A model generated the notes under the pieces. The model was not told where the DNA came from. It did not search any database and was given only the letters and a program-made list of their open reading frames with translations. Position numbers and translations under genes: made by a program. A stretch of DNA of 64,000 bases, from assembly GCA_028023455.1 (NCBI GenBank), contig JAQFVV010000157.1, positions 1,304,001 through 1,368,000 of the forward strand. Reading direction: 5' to 3'. Below, piece by piece: positions 36,596-47,038 of the stretch. Every line of letters begins with the position of its first letter. Position 1 is the stretch's first letter. Source of the DNA: Epiperipatus broadwayi (lineage: Eukaryota > Onychophora > Udeonychophora > Euonychophora > Peripatidae).

Positions 36596-37089
36596 CTTTG
36601 TATTTTGATCGTTTATGTTTACTTTGAGATGTTTTTGACCGTTGAAATCTATGTAACCGATCTATAGCAACATATTAAACAGGTTAATATAATCCCATCT
36701 GTGCGAACTTGATTAAAAAATGTAAATTTATAATATAATAGTAACTCAATGTAAATTAAAGTAAAATCAAAGTTAAAAAATAATGTTAAATGTAAATCAC
36801 TAAAATAATTTTAAACCTTATATATATGTGCATAAATAAATCTGTTTTGTATGATAATTACTGGCAGTGGCTTACTTTATTCTTTTATATACTAGTAAAT
36901 GATATTATTAAATCTCTGCTATTCCACTGAGCTAGTGACAATGGGCTAACGATCTAAATATGTAAATAAAGTGGAATCCTAACAGCGCGTATCTGCCTAC
37001 TCTATAAATTTTTCTAGGCTCAAATGCCTAGATGGCGCCCTTTGGTAGTGCGGTGCGATGCGATCTACCACTTCGTTTGGATCGTTATA

Positions 37090-37853
37090 ATTGGCGTCCC
37101 AAGTGTGGCCTTACCTCAGAGATTGACCCTGAGAAGGGGAATTAATGCTGAAATTTCCGATCTTTAATAAACCACAAATACCCTGAGCAAATTTTATCAA
37201 AATGAATGTTTTATCTGCTTACATAAGTCGGATATTTTTAAATTTTATAAAAGCACTGCCAGCAAGAAATTGCGCATATATATTAAATAAAAGAAAGTAT
37301 AAATAATTTTAAAACTAATGTTTGTAAATTAAAAAGAAAATCAAAAGGTTGCATTGGATATGTCTTTTTTTTGTTAATATATATTTATGCGTTAACGTGT
37401 ATAGGCGCACAGCCACGGAAGTTTATGATCGAAATGTGGTACCTTACGATGAGTACCGTTGGGAATTTACGTCAGTGTAATCCTATTTATGCATTTCAAT
37501 CAGTCATAAATAAGTTGGTGGTAGTTATAATTGTGCTGCAAATATACACGTATAAATCCATTATCTTGGAACATATTTATCTCAATGCAACCTTCCTAAA
37601 TAAGTTAAATAATTTGTTTGTCATGCCGTAAATAAAAATCAAATGGATAAAATAAAATAGAATTCTCGGGGGGAGGGGTGTAAACGTAAATGGTCCTTAG
37701 GTAGGCGATGGTCAACATTTTCTTTTTCTTTTTGTATAGAGTTTTTTGTAAAATTATTAACCGAATGTTTGTAAATTTTGTTAATACCGTAATTACTAAC
37801 CCTAAGTAAAATATTTTTTTTTGATCATTTTTTTTTAAGTAACTTTACTGATA
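37090..37853 (+). other. Internal region of the young LTR element
   Basis: Contains the primer-binding-site-like start (37,092), then about 750 bp without retroviral-type coding. The 86-codon frame at 37,371-37,631 has no recognised motif; it spans a third copy of the loop hairpin (GGTAC - CTTACGATGA - GTACC, 37,438-37,457), so its conservation would be explained by the RNA. A purine tract lies near 37,668. Confidence 0.7.
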
Positions 37854-40099
37854 TGTAACGAGCACAGACGTTCGTTACATTGTTTTTATATATATAATTA
37901 TTAAACAAGTTAAAATAAAAAGTTCGCATTTAAAAACTTTCTTTAAAAATTAAAAATTGAAATTAAAATATCGTCTTAAACTCTTATATATTAAGTCGCA
38001 CAGATAATAAAAATTATTAAAATAAAATTTTTATTAAAGAAAAAGGTATTTTTAAAACTAAATTTTAAAAAGATTTGGAGACAAAATTATATCTCTAAAT
38101 CTGTCTTTAAATATATTTTTGATTTGGAAAACAGGGTAATTAATTAGAAATGGAAATGATTGTTAATTAGTTAAATTAAAACCAGCCTTGAGCAATTAAA
38201 TGTAAAAACACCGGTCAGTTAAGAAAACAATAAAAACTGTTAGCAAATAAGAAGAAATCCCTATGGAATCGGACCGCAGCGAAAGGACCATCGCATCGGT
38301 GACGTAATGTAAATTCAATCCTTCACATTAATATAAAAAGGACAAGTTTGGAAATTATTAGTTAGTGAGCTCTTCCGATGAGTTAGTGATTGATTATTGA
38401 CGATGTAACAGCTAGGTGTTAGTGCTGGGGGGATTGAAAAAGACGCACAGCTTCAATCCCTTCAGTTCTGTAAGAAAGGAAGAAGAATGGGCCATCGTTT
38501 CTTCATTGAGGACCAATTACACTAAAAAAAAATAAAAATCTCCAAAGGATAAATAAATCGATCAACCGGATACTAATCTTCGGACGACGTGGGAATTCAC
38601 GTTTAAACGGCCAGGAATATAATAGGATGAACTATTTCAATAACCGTAAGAACTTTAAAATTTATGAACAGTAAATTAAAAACTTTTCATATTTAAAATG
38701 ATTTTAATATTATTCTATCTGACCAACAATATTTATTAATTGGTTAATTTTATTTAATGTATTTAATTTGTAAAATCATTTCCATTTATTTATTTATTTA
38801 TTTAATTTTGTTCTTTAAGTTTTATTATGATTTCTGTTTTCCGTTAAATAAATTATAAAAAAATGTTAAACTTAAGTCGGGCGTGAATGGCTGTATCGAT
38901 TTGTAAAGATATATTAAGGGAGGGTAATCTTGGGTTGTTCATTTCGTAGTTGAATTGGTTCAATGGATTGGATATATTTATGTAATTAGTAGGTGTAATA
39001 TGAGATCCGCCACGGGCAGGATTATAGATATACGCCACACACCCTCTGTTTGCCTATGGATGGGTTTGTAAGTCGGCAGAATACCGCAGCCCATTCCTAT
39101 GGAGTTTTTAGTTTATTGATCTACTTGCCCACAGATGTCACATCCCTGTGGGTGGAGAGTCAATGTCATTTCTATTTCTACATATTGTTCAGATGTACAT
39201 TCCTGACAATATAGTTGTGTTGTCGTATCATGCTACATTGAATACATGAATGTATCAGATGGATTGGCGCCAGTTGATTGCGAAATGTGTTGCCTAAGGT
39301 TAAGTAGGGATAGAATATTTTATTTTCGAATGCAAATCTATATAGTATATTCAGGCTCGATCCTATAAAACTATTAAATTTAAGTTGTTTATAGACGCTT
39401 GCATAGATTGGCTATCGGTTAAATATGTTTGCGTTTTCATATTTGATCAAAATATATAGACATTCGACAAATACTGATACCTTACGGTGAGTATCTAAAA
39501 GGTATTTATTCGGATGTCTTTTAAGTTATTGGTGACGATGCAGGTATCTTACGATGAATACTAGAGGGTTTCTTATATTTCCCTCTGCAATTGTCAGTAA
39601 TCAATAACTTTGTATTTTGATCGTTTATGTTTACTTTGAGATGTTTTTGACCGTTGAAATCTATGTAACCGATCTATAGCAACATATTAAACAGGTTAAT
39701 ATAAGCCCATCTGTGCGAACTTGATTAAAAATGTAAATTTATAATATAATAGTAACTCAATGTAAATTAAAGTAAAATCAAAGTTAAAAATAATGTTAAA
39801 TGTAAATCACGAAAATAATTTTAAACCTTATATATATGTGCATAAATAAATCTGTTTTGTATGATAATTACTGGCAGTGGCTTACTTTATTCTTTTATAT
39901 ACTAGTAAATGATATTATTAAATCTCTGCTATTCCACTGAGCTAGTGACAATGGGCTAACGATCTAAATATGTAAATAAAGTGGAATCCTAACAGCGCGT
40001 ATCTGCCTACTCTATAAATTTTTCTAGGCTCAAATGCCTAGATGGCGCCCTTTGGTAGTGCGGTGCGATGCGATCTACCACTTCGTTTGGATCGTTATA
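37854..40099 (+). repeat. 3' LTR
   Basis: Near-identical to the 5' LTR. Differences seen: an added base in the ACAGGG stretch near 38,131; a replaced block just after the TATA box (GCTCTTCCGAT near 38,369 in place of the 5' LTR's GACTAGGAAAGTTCCGATCT); shorter A runs near 38,524 and 39,727; A to G at about 39,537; T to G near 39,705; T to G near 39,811. Carries the same two structured elements (hairpins at 39,476-39,495 and 39,544-39,561). Confidence 0.8.
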
Positions 40100-40109
40100 A
40101 TATATATAT

Positions 40110-42012
40110 ATATTCTACCTAACCCGCCCTCACTCTCTTTATATATATATTTAGTCTTTTCTTTTAATAATAATATATAAAGTACATCGTCCCGTAAATT
40201 TGTATAAAACATCATTTATATAAAGTAATAACAATGTCCCAAATTTTATTATAACGACTCGATCAGAATTCTATACCACTCTCTTACACAGAATCCTATC
40301 ACAGGGTGGTTAGTGCTACGGGTGGAGTAATCAATATCATTGGAAAACTTTTGCCAATAACATTTATACTCGTTTACTAGAACACGTATTAGCCAATCAA
40401 ACTTTTATTTTTTTAAAGGAAGAAATCCTATGGGCGCCAGCCGAGCTTGTCGACAAGTCTGCTTGACCAATACGGTCTAGTACCCGCTCCCGCTAGCTCA
40501 GCTAAAATAATCAATCAAATATACTCCGCCTACTTAAAAAATCACTTTTTAAAAATCTTTTCTACGCTAACTTTCTCGCTTTCTCTTTTCTTTATTTTAA
40601 TTATTTAAGTTAAATCTAATTTGAGTAATAACTAAACAATGAAATATTCATTTACGCTATTATACTTCGTTTTGTCTTATAACACAATTATCTACACTTT
40701 CGATCAAGTTGAAATAAAATTTAATGCACTCAAAGTTCCATATTATAAATACAAATTAATCATACGCATACGCTTACATTTGAAGTAACAATAAAATCTC
40801 ATATAAATACATTTAGAAATAATCATACGCATACACTGATATTTAAACTCACACTAAAATACATTTGATAAAATAATTATACGCATTTATTTATATTGGC
40901 AATCACACTGAAATCTCTGGGCATTGGAGCTAACGACAATTAGTAGTTCATAAGATAAAGTTCAGAGTTTATTATTACGGCTTTAATTAGTGAGTTAGAA
41001 ATTGAAACAATATTACCTAGCTTTCTCCCCTCTGCACGGTTTTTTGAGCGTTGCTTCAATAGTGTTTCCTTCGGTCAGTTAGCGCTAACTGCTTGCAATC
41101 CGTTCCCGATGTCTTTGGGATCATGTGGGCTCCACGTGGACACTCCGTCTCCTTCTTGTTTATGCGACCATGATCGAATCTGGAACTGTCCGCTGATGTT
41201 ATTGCCTGGAAGGATTCGGCCGGTTGTTCACACGATGGTTTTAGCAATGCAGCATAGTATAATTAATGAACGACAATTGCTTAATAATTGCTTAGGAATA
41301 ATAATACAAGCATTGATTAATAGAATAGAAAATTTGCCCCTTTTATATTTACAGTTCTTATCTCGCGGATTCAATCTACAATACGTAACTAATCCTCTGG
41401 TGTTTCAGTTATGGTCCGTGCTGATTTTCTGGTGTTCGCATTGGTTATTTAATTTCTTTGTATTCCCTGCTAGAGTTATTTCACTTTCTTTGTTATAGTC
41501 ATTTCAATTCCTTTGTTAAAGTTTTTCCAATTTCTTTGTTAAAGTTATTTGCACTAATTAGCCGTTTGCTGGAAATTTCTTAGGTTTGTCATTAGCTCCC
41601 ATTGTTTATTACATTCATTCAATTACACATATAATTTTTCCTTTTATTATGATTATAAGACAAAACGAATTCCACCTTGCTTTTTCTTTTTTTTTTTTTT
41701 TCTTAAAGCAATTTTAAATCGAATTTCAGTTTAGTCAAATCAAATTTCTAATCAAATCAAACCTAATTATATCAATTCTTAATTTTTTTTTAGCTTTTAT
41801 TTAATACGACTCAAAATTATATTTTAGAAAACTATTTATTTTATGCTTTTAACGCTCACCTGTCTATGAGAAAAAAATCTTTATTTTATTTTACCTTACA
41901 CGAACTTTTAATTTTATTAATATTTACACAAATCGCTTATTAATTAATATTATTTTTTAAATTATATGTACCGCCAACGCACACACACTCCTCCCTAATA
42001 TATCTCGGTACA

Positions 42013-42016
<4 letters not shown>
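40110..42016 (+). mobile_element. Solo LTR, same family as 19,907
   Basis: Starts around 40,114 (TCTACC, a decayed TGTACC) and ends CTCGGTACA at 42,012, with ATAT before (40,110-40,113) and after (42,013-42,016). The body shares several landmarks with the LTR at 19,907-22,931, including GGTGGAGTAATCAATATC (40,321), TTAGCGCTAACT (41,079) and TAAGACAAAA (41,656). A second TGTACCGCC near 41,967 repeats the LTR start. The frames at 41,056-41,247 and 41,109-41,498 overlap on opposite strands and have no recognised domain; neither is called. A TA microsatellite follows. Confidence 0.65.

Positions 42017-42043
<27 letters not shown>
42012..42043. repeat. TA microsatellite
   Basis: About 14 TA units directly after the LTR end; probably the original target of that LTR. 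Confidence 0.85.
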
Positions 42044-42480
42044 ACCGAGATATAAAGATTATATATATGTATTTTAATGTAAAAGGATCATGTATATACA
42101 TATGTATAGGAGTAGTTTTGCTACTCTCACAATATCTATTAAACAATGTATTATATAATTATAATGCTTTCAGAAATGTGGATTTCAATTACATCTAAGG
42201 GTCTAATGAGACTAATTAATTATAAAATAGGTAGATTTTACTCAGAATAAACTGTACTTAGCTTACACAAAAACAGCCTTAACTTTTAAGATAGTGTTTC
42301 ACTATTATAACTTAATATTGCAATTTATGGATGTTACTGAATAACATAAATATAAAAACAGTATTAGCATAAATTATATAGCTTCCAAGTTTTTGTTTTA
42401 GTATTACAAATATAATTAAAATTACCCCAAATCCAAAACTCAACCAGACTAACCAAGAAAATAAAATCAAAAACACAACC

Positions 42481-42520
42481 AATGGTTTCACTGCTACAAG
42501 CAGACTTCTCAAGTGTAAAG
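42481..42520 (-). ncRNA. Hammerhead-like motif, degenerate
   Basis: The minus strand reads CACTTGAGAAG, a stem-loop CTGC-TTGTA-GCAG, then TGAAACC. Penelope terminal repeats are known to hold hammerhead ribozymes (CTGANGA, helix II, GAAA). Here the first core block is changed (TTGAGA), so cleavage is doubtful. The mirror copy at 46,649-46,688 reads CTGC-TTGTA-ACAG, losing one pair. Confidence 0.3.
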
Positions 42521-43021
42521 AACTACAAAACAACACCATATATATATATGAAAATAAAGTTACTGTTAACACTAACTGAAATAATCATACAAATATATAA
42601 ACCATTATACAATTACAAATATCCAGTAACGCCCTCTGTTTAATAGTCTATATCTCAATAATAGTGAACTTCAAAATGATACCACTTTGAAGTTGTACAC
42701 TAAAGGATGTTAAAAATTGAAATACAAACTAACTCAAACACATAGCATGAAATTTTAAATAAGCAAACGATCTTAAATTTTGCTAATAAACTAACAAGTT
42801 TACAAACTGTTTTAAAGACAAACTAAACATTAGATTTTAATCTTTAAATAATTCTCCCAAACTATAAATGAAAATAAAGTTACTATTAACACTAACTGAA
42901 ATAATCATACAAATATATAAACCATTATACAATTCCAAATATCCAGTAACGCCCTCTGTTTAATAGTCTATATCTTAATAATAGTGAACTTCAAAATGAT
43001 AGCACTTTTAAGTTGTAACAT

Positions 43022-43397
43022 CATAACTTCAAAGTGGTATCATTTTGAAGTTCGCTATTATTGAGATATAGACTATTAAACAGAGGGCGTTACTGGATAT
43101 TTGTAATTGTATAATGGTTTATATATTTGTATGATTATTTCAGTTAGTGTTAATAGTAACTTTATTTTCATTTATAGTTTGGGAGAATTATTTAAAGATT
43201 AAAATCTAATGTTTAGTTTGTCTTTAAAACAGTTTGTAAACTTGTTAGTTTATTAGCAAAATTTAAGATCGTTTGCTTATTTAAAATTTCATGCTCTGGG
43301 TTTGAGTTAGTTTGTATTTCAATTTTTAGCATCCTTTAGTATACAACTTCAAAGTGGTATCATTTTGAAGTTCGCTATTATTGAGATATAGACTATT
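43022..43397. repeat. 321-bp tandem unit, plus-orientation copies
   Basis: The hairpin ACTTCAAA-gtggtatca-TTTTGAAGT starts a unit at about 43,025 and again at about 43,346; the next follows at about 46,047 once the two insertions are removed. Each unit continues with GACTATTAAACAGAGGGCG, GTTACTGGATATTTG, GTTTGGGAGAATTATT and TTTAGTTTGTCTTTAAAACA. Confidence 0.8.
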
Positions 43398-44827
43398 AAA
43401 CATAGGGTGTTTAATGAATCTTCCTGGATTGTACATTCCTGGTATCAATAAATCCATTCAGCACATATTCTACATGGATGATGTGGCAGTGTTCTTACCA
43501 TCTAGAAAGTTCATACCGAAACTAATTCAAATTATGGATAATTTCACCATAGAGTCAGGTCTTGTGTTTAACCTTAGAAAATCTGCTGTATGGAGACTTT
43601 CATCTGGAAAATCCATTCCATCCCTTTTCACAGCTATGCCACAAAAATTTTTGGGCTTACCAATGAGTCTCTCTCATGCAGCAATGAGGAAATTAATACA
43701 AGACACTATCATGAATTCTGCAAGAAAAATAATTGATTCACTTTCAAAAGTTTATACATCATTCTTTGCCAAAGCAGCCCTTCTCAACATGTTACTGTTC
43801 CCCAGAATTGCTTGCTACATGCCGTTCATTAAATTCTCATCAAAATTTATCCAGAATATAATCTCTCTTTGCTCTAGATTAATGTGGAAGGGTAAAACTG
43901 GTGCTATTAGCTTAAGAAGAATGCAGAGACCAACAAGACTTAATGGCTTGTCACTGCATTCACTTCAGGTTCTTTGTCTACAGAAATCAAATAACTTCAT
44001 TACAAGACTTAATGGGATTTTTCCTGATGACTCACCTTTCTATCTATTCACCCTACAGATACTCCTCCAATTAATGATGGTTGGCTGACATAAGTCTTAA
44101 TTGACATTGCAAAAATTCTCACACCTTTAACTCAAATAAAATCAATGCAACTTCGTTATTGGGATGCCTATCTTCTTTTTTTTTCAACAATTATCCCAGA
44201 TCATAACATTCTCACCTTACAAACTTTGCCATTATAAAGAAATATAAAAGATGTAATCTAGAGCCAAAATATTTGGACTTTCTTCTAAAGCTAAATCTCA
44301 ATGCCCTTCCAACAAGCCACTTTCTTGTGATGGATAGAGGCTTTTCATCTTTGGACCCTGTTTACTCACTCTGCCATAGGGAGGATGATACCATATTTCA
44401 CATTTTCAATGATTGTTCTTCTCTTCAGAGCTGTAGAATATTGATTAATCAAATTTATACATTAAAACATCCAATTATCAACACACTCATAGAAGGTTTT
44501 GCTTATGGGGATTTTGCAATTATAAGAAGTGCAACTTTCATCACTTTCTGTCTATGGTTTGTCAGATGCTTCCTAATCTTCAAGTCAGTTATACCTGATC
44601 CAACATTAATTTTTTTACAAAAATTAAAAGATATCAAAGAGATTTGAAGTTAGCTCTTCACTTAATAGTAAATTCCACATGGAATCTTATTAATATTGGA
44701 CATTAAGTAATTTAATGGTTTATAAATGTATTGCCAAATTTAATGTTATTTTATAATTTTTTTCTTTTATTGTAAACATAGTTGAATAAACCTGTTTTTG
44801 ATAAATAAAAAAAAAACATAGGGTGTT
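43398..44827 (+). mobile_element. L1/Tx1-like LINE, 5'-truncated, with 14-bp target duplication
   Basis: The body 43,412-44,813 ends in GATAAATAAAAAAAAAA and is flanked by exact copies of AAACATAGGGTGTT (43,398-43,411 and 44,814-44,827). It keeps the 3' third of the reverse-transcriptase ORF. It inserted into the 321-bp tandem unit and is younger than it. The truncated copy cannot move by itself. Confidence 0.9.
43412..44650 (+). pseudogene. LINE reverse transcriptase C-terminus and zinc knuckle
   Basis: The first frame (to 44,088) has HIFYMDDVAVFLPS (the catalytic [FY]xDD box, here YMDD), ESGLVFNLRKSA, KFLGLPMS, then the thumb-like SFFAKAALLNMLLFPRIACY and LCSRLMWKGK, as in L1/Tx1-type elements. 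A frame break follows, and 44,273-44,647 continues with LDFLLKLNLNALPTSHFLV and a CSLCHREDDTIFHIFNDC zinc-knuckle pattern (C-x2-C-x7-H-x4-C type). The apparent N-terminal start codon lies in the flanking repeat and is not native. About 185 bp between the frames contain stops, so the protein is broken. YMDD instead of YADD is less common in LINEs. Confidence 0.85.
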
Positions 44828-44961
44828 ACTGGATATTTGTAATTGTATAATGGTTTATATATTTGTATGATTATTTCAGTTAGTGTTAACAGTAACTTTA
44901 TTTTCATTTATAGTTTGGGAGAATTATTTAAAGATTAAAATCTAATGTTTAGTTTGTCTTT

Positions 44962-45946
44962 AAAACAGTTTGTAAACTTTTGCAGACTTGAAGCTATGAA
45001 ACTTATATATAGAGGGAGCCAAGGACTCCAGTTAACACTGTTTCTGGCTCCCTGTTTCATTTCCTTTTTCTAGTTCAGGGAATTAAATTTCTCTAAAACT
45101 ATCCCTATTAAAAAGAGGAGTTTTTTAGCTCTCTTTTCATATACAAGCTATATCAACAATGTAATCACAAGTAAACATAATTTCAACTTTTATAAAAATG
45201 CTATGTAAATATATGGCAGTCACTGAAATTACAAACAATTTCTACAGAAATTTTACCTTTTAATGAAAATTTTCATTTCACTTAATTTTGTTGAATGAAT
45301 GAGATGGTCCAGTTATTGGGAGGACTCCCAGGGGTCTAAATCCTAGTTCTTTTGGGGGAGGGGTCTGGGATGAGGGCGCTGTGGTGATCATTACCAACAT
45401 TGGTTTTTCACATTCACAAGATAAAAAAAATAACGTTATTTATGGTGATTCTTTAACATTATCGTTATGAGTGATTTTATCCATGTATTATTGCAAAATA
45501 GGTCGCAGTTTGGCCTCATGATTCTAATTGCAAGTGATCCGCCTTATTTAATTTTCAGGATTGCTCTCTTGTGAGGATATTCAAGGCCATTTGAAAGAAC
45601 TGAACAGTAGATTGATTTAGTCCATATTTTATGTTATTTCCAAGTGTTTTTCTATTTCTCAACTCTCCCAATATTATACTCCTAAAAGACTATTCATATT
45701 TGATTTCTAGACTTTACAAATAATTCCTAATTGTAACATTCATGTGTCTTTAATGGTTAATACAACCCCTTTCCACATCCCTTTCCCTTTTCATATATAT
45801 GCTTCTCCCTTCAGTATGTTGCTCCAGAATTTCATTTTCACCATTCTTTGTAAACCTCTTATTTAACTATATTTGTACCTTTTTTTTTTTTTATGAATAA
45901 ACTTTCATCACTGAGAAGAAAGAAAGAAAAAACAGTTTGTAAACTT
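44962..45946 (+). mobile_element. 949-bp retroposed sequence of unknown origin, 18-bp target duplication
   Basis: The insert 44,980-45,928 is flanked by perfect 18-bp copies of AAAACAGTTTGTAAACTT (44,962-44,979 and 45,929-45,946). It ends with a T run, GAATAAACTTTCATCAC (polyadenylation-signal-like) and an A/G-rich tail. The 5' end has a hairpin GGGAGCCA/TGGCTCCC near 45,014-45,053. No long frame is present. It could be a 5'-truncated LINE 3' end, a non-autonomous retroelement or a retroposed non-coding transcript. I do not recognise the family. Confidence 0.75.
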
Positions 45947-46160
45947 GTTAGTTTATTAGCAAAATTTAAGATCATTTGCTTATTTAAAATTTCATGCTAT
46001 GTGTTTGAGTTAGTTTGTATTTTAATATTTAACATCCTTTAGCATACAACTTCAAAGTGGTATCATTTTGAAGTTCGCTATTATTGAGATATAGACTATT
46101 AAACAGAGGGTGTTACTGGATATTTGTAATTATATAATGGTTTATATATATATATATATA

Positions 46161-46586
46161 TTAAACATTACCCACAATTCTATTTTCTTCCCATTCATTT
46201 TTTATATTAAAAGAACTTTTAAATAAGTTAATTGCTTCAGAATAATAAATTTTCCATAATAAAGATTCTTTAATTCTTTTTATTTCATTTCTCTCAAAGA
46301 AGACAACCTTAGCTTCATCAAAATTAATAGCATGGCCTGTATCTTTTTCATGGACATACAAAACAGAACTAAGATATTTATTTCTAACCCTACTTTTATG
46401 TACCTTTATTTTTTCATTTAAGTTCAAACTACTCTGACCTATATAAACATTCTTTCTATCAAAAATTTCCTTTGTATTATTTAATAAATTATTCAAAGTA
46501 ATAACCCTTTTCCAAGCAATTTTCTTATTTCCAAACAAATTACTATTTTTATATACAATTTTATAAGAAGACAATTTAAATGGCAA
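46161..46586 (-). CDS. Penelope-like GIY-YIG endonuclease domain, partial
   Basis: This 141-codon frame, starting MPFKLSSYKIVYKNSNLFGN, holds NVYIGQSSLNLNEKIKVHKS, then RVRNKYLSSVLYVHEKDTGH and AINFDEAKVVFFERNEIKRI, followed by KESLLWKIYYSEAINLFKSS. This is the order of GIY-YIG endonucleases at the C-terminus of Penelope-like element proteins: YIGQ, the arginine/lysine helix (here K-x2-HK), the H-x5-GH motif and a late E. The first tyrosine motif (YKI/GIY) is separated from YIGQ by about 30 extra residues and the usual zinc-finger-like CxxC is absent, so the fold may be altered. The reverse transcriptase that should precede it (toward higher coordinates) is missing. It is inverted relative to the surrounding plus-orientation repeats. 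Probably dead, though the frame is intact. Confidence 0.75.
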   Translation of the reverse strand: MPFKLSSYKIVYKNSNLFGNKKIAWKRVITLNNLLNNTKEIFDRKNVYIGQSSLNLNEKIKVHKSRVRNKYLSSVLYVHEKDTGHAINFDEAKVVFFERNEIKRIKESLLWKIYYSEAINLFKSSFNIKNEWEENRIVGNV

Positions 46587-47038
46587 AGAAATAAAATATT
46601 TTTCTTTATCCTTTACATCCTTACAAATATTACTATTAAATAAAATACTTTACACTTGAGAACTCTGCTTGTAACAGTGAAACCATTGGTTGTGTTTTTG
46701 ATTTTATTTTATTTTTTTGGCTAGTTTAGTTGAGTTTTGGATTTGGGGTAATTTTAATTATTTATTGACTAGTTTAGCTTTATGCTTGTAATATTACAAA
46801 TATGTACAAGACTAAACACACAAAATATTTGTGCTTACTTAATCAATTACTTAATTAATTAGTGTTTGAAAAAAATTATTTTATTCATCAATTGTCAAAA
46901 TTCTCATTTCAATCAACATATAGGTGTCCAGGAAAAGAATGGCATAAATAAAATAAATGTTGTTTGTATATTGTTTATACTATCATTAAAACCAGTCAAC
47001 ACTTAGACAATATCAATAATAGTCAACAATCTCAAACT

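Larger units (their letters stand above)
34843..37089 (+). repeat. 5' LTR
   Basis: Starts TGTAACGAGCACAGACG, whose TCGTTACA copy 18 bases on makes a short internal palindrome, and ends ATCGTTATA, so the terminal inverted repeat is imperfect (TGTAACGA/TCGTTATA). It contains a promoter-like region near 35,288-35,330, a GATGTAACAGC stretch, AATAAA-like signals near 35,835 and 36,963, and two special hairpins at 36,446-36,595. A 61-codon minus-strand frame at 35,841-36,026 is the same in both LTRs; LTR conservation fully explains this. Confidence 0.8.
34839..40103 (+). mobile_element. Young non-autonomous LTR retrotransposon, giant LTRs, tiny internal region
   Basis: Two direct LTRs (34,843-37,089 and 37,854-40,099, about 2,247 bp each) enclose only 764 bp. 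The flanks give the 4-bp duplication ATAT. A primer-binding-site-like TGGCGTCCCAAGTGTGG starts 2 bases after the 5' LTR, at 37,092, resembling lysine-tRNA-type sites with small changes. A purine tract GGGGGAGGGG lies near 37,668, some 170 bp before the 3' LTR and not at its edge. The LTRs differ by eye at fewer than about ten sites plus one short replaced block, so the insertion is recent. No gag, protease or pol frame is present; it must depend on a partner element. The 4-bp ATAT duplication suggests a Ty3/Gypsy integrase. Confidence 0.85.
42395..46805. mobile_element. Penelope-associated tandem and inverted repeat complex
   Basis: A unit of about 321 bp occurs in minus orientation at 42,549-43,021 (one and a half units) and then in plus orientation from 43,022 to about 46,145, centred on a palindrome at about 43,021. 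The outer ends also mirror each other: 42,400-42,525 reverse-complemented matches 46,645-46,805 (TTTGGATTTGGGGTAATTTT, GCAGTGAAACC or ACAGTGAAACC, CCATTGGTTGTGTTTTTGAT). The plus arm is interrupted by a LINE (43,412-44,813), a 949-bp insert (44,980-45,928) and a minus-strand GIY-YIG frame (46,161-46,586). Penelope-like elements carry such terminal repeats in direct or inverted order, and the GIY-YIG frame supports that identity. The reverse transcriptase is missing. Confidence 0.65.

Noticed and set aside
41056-41498. Overlapping frames on both strands, up to 129 codons
   Set aside because: They lie in a solo LTR, overlap antisense to each other and show no family motif; openness reflects locally higher GC.
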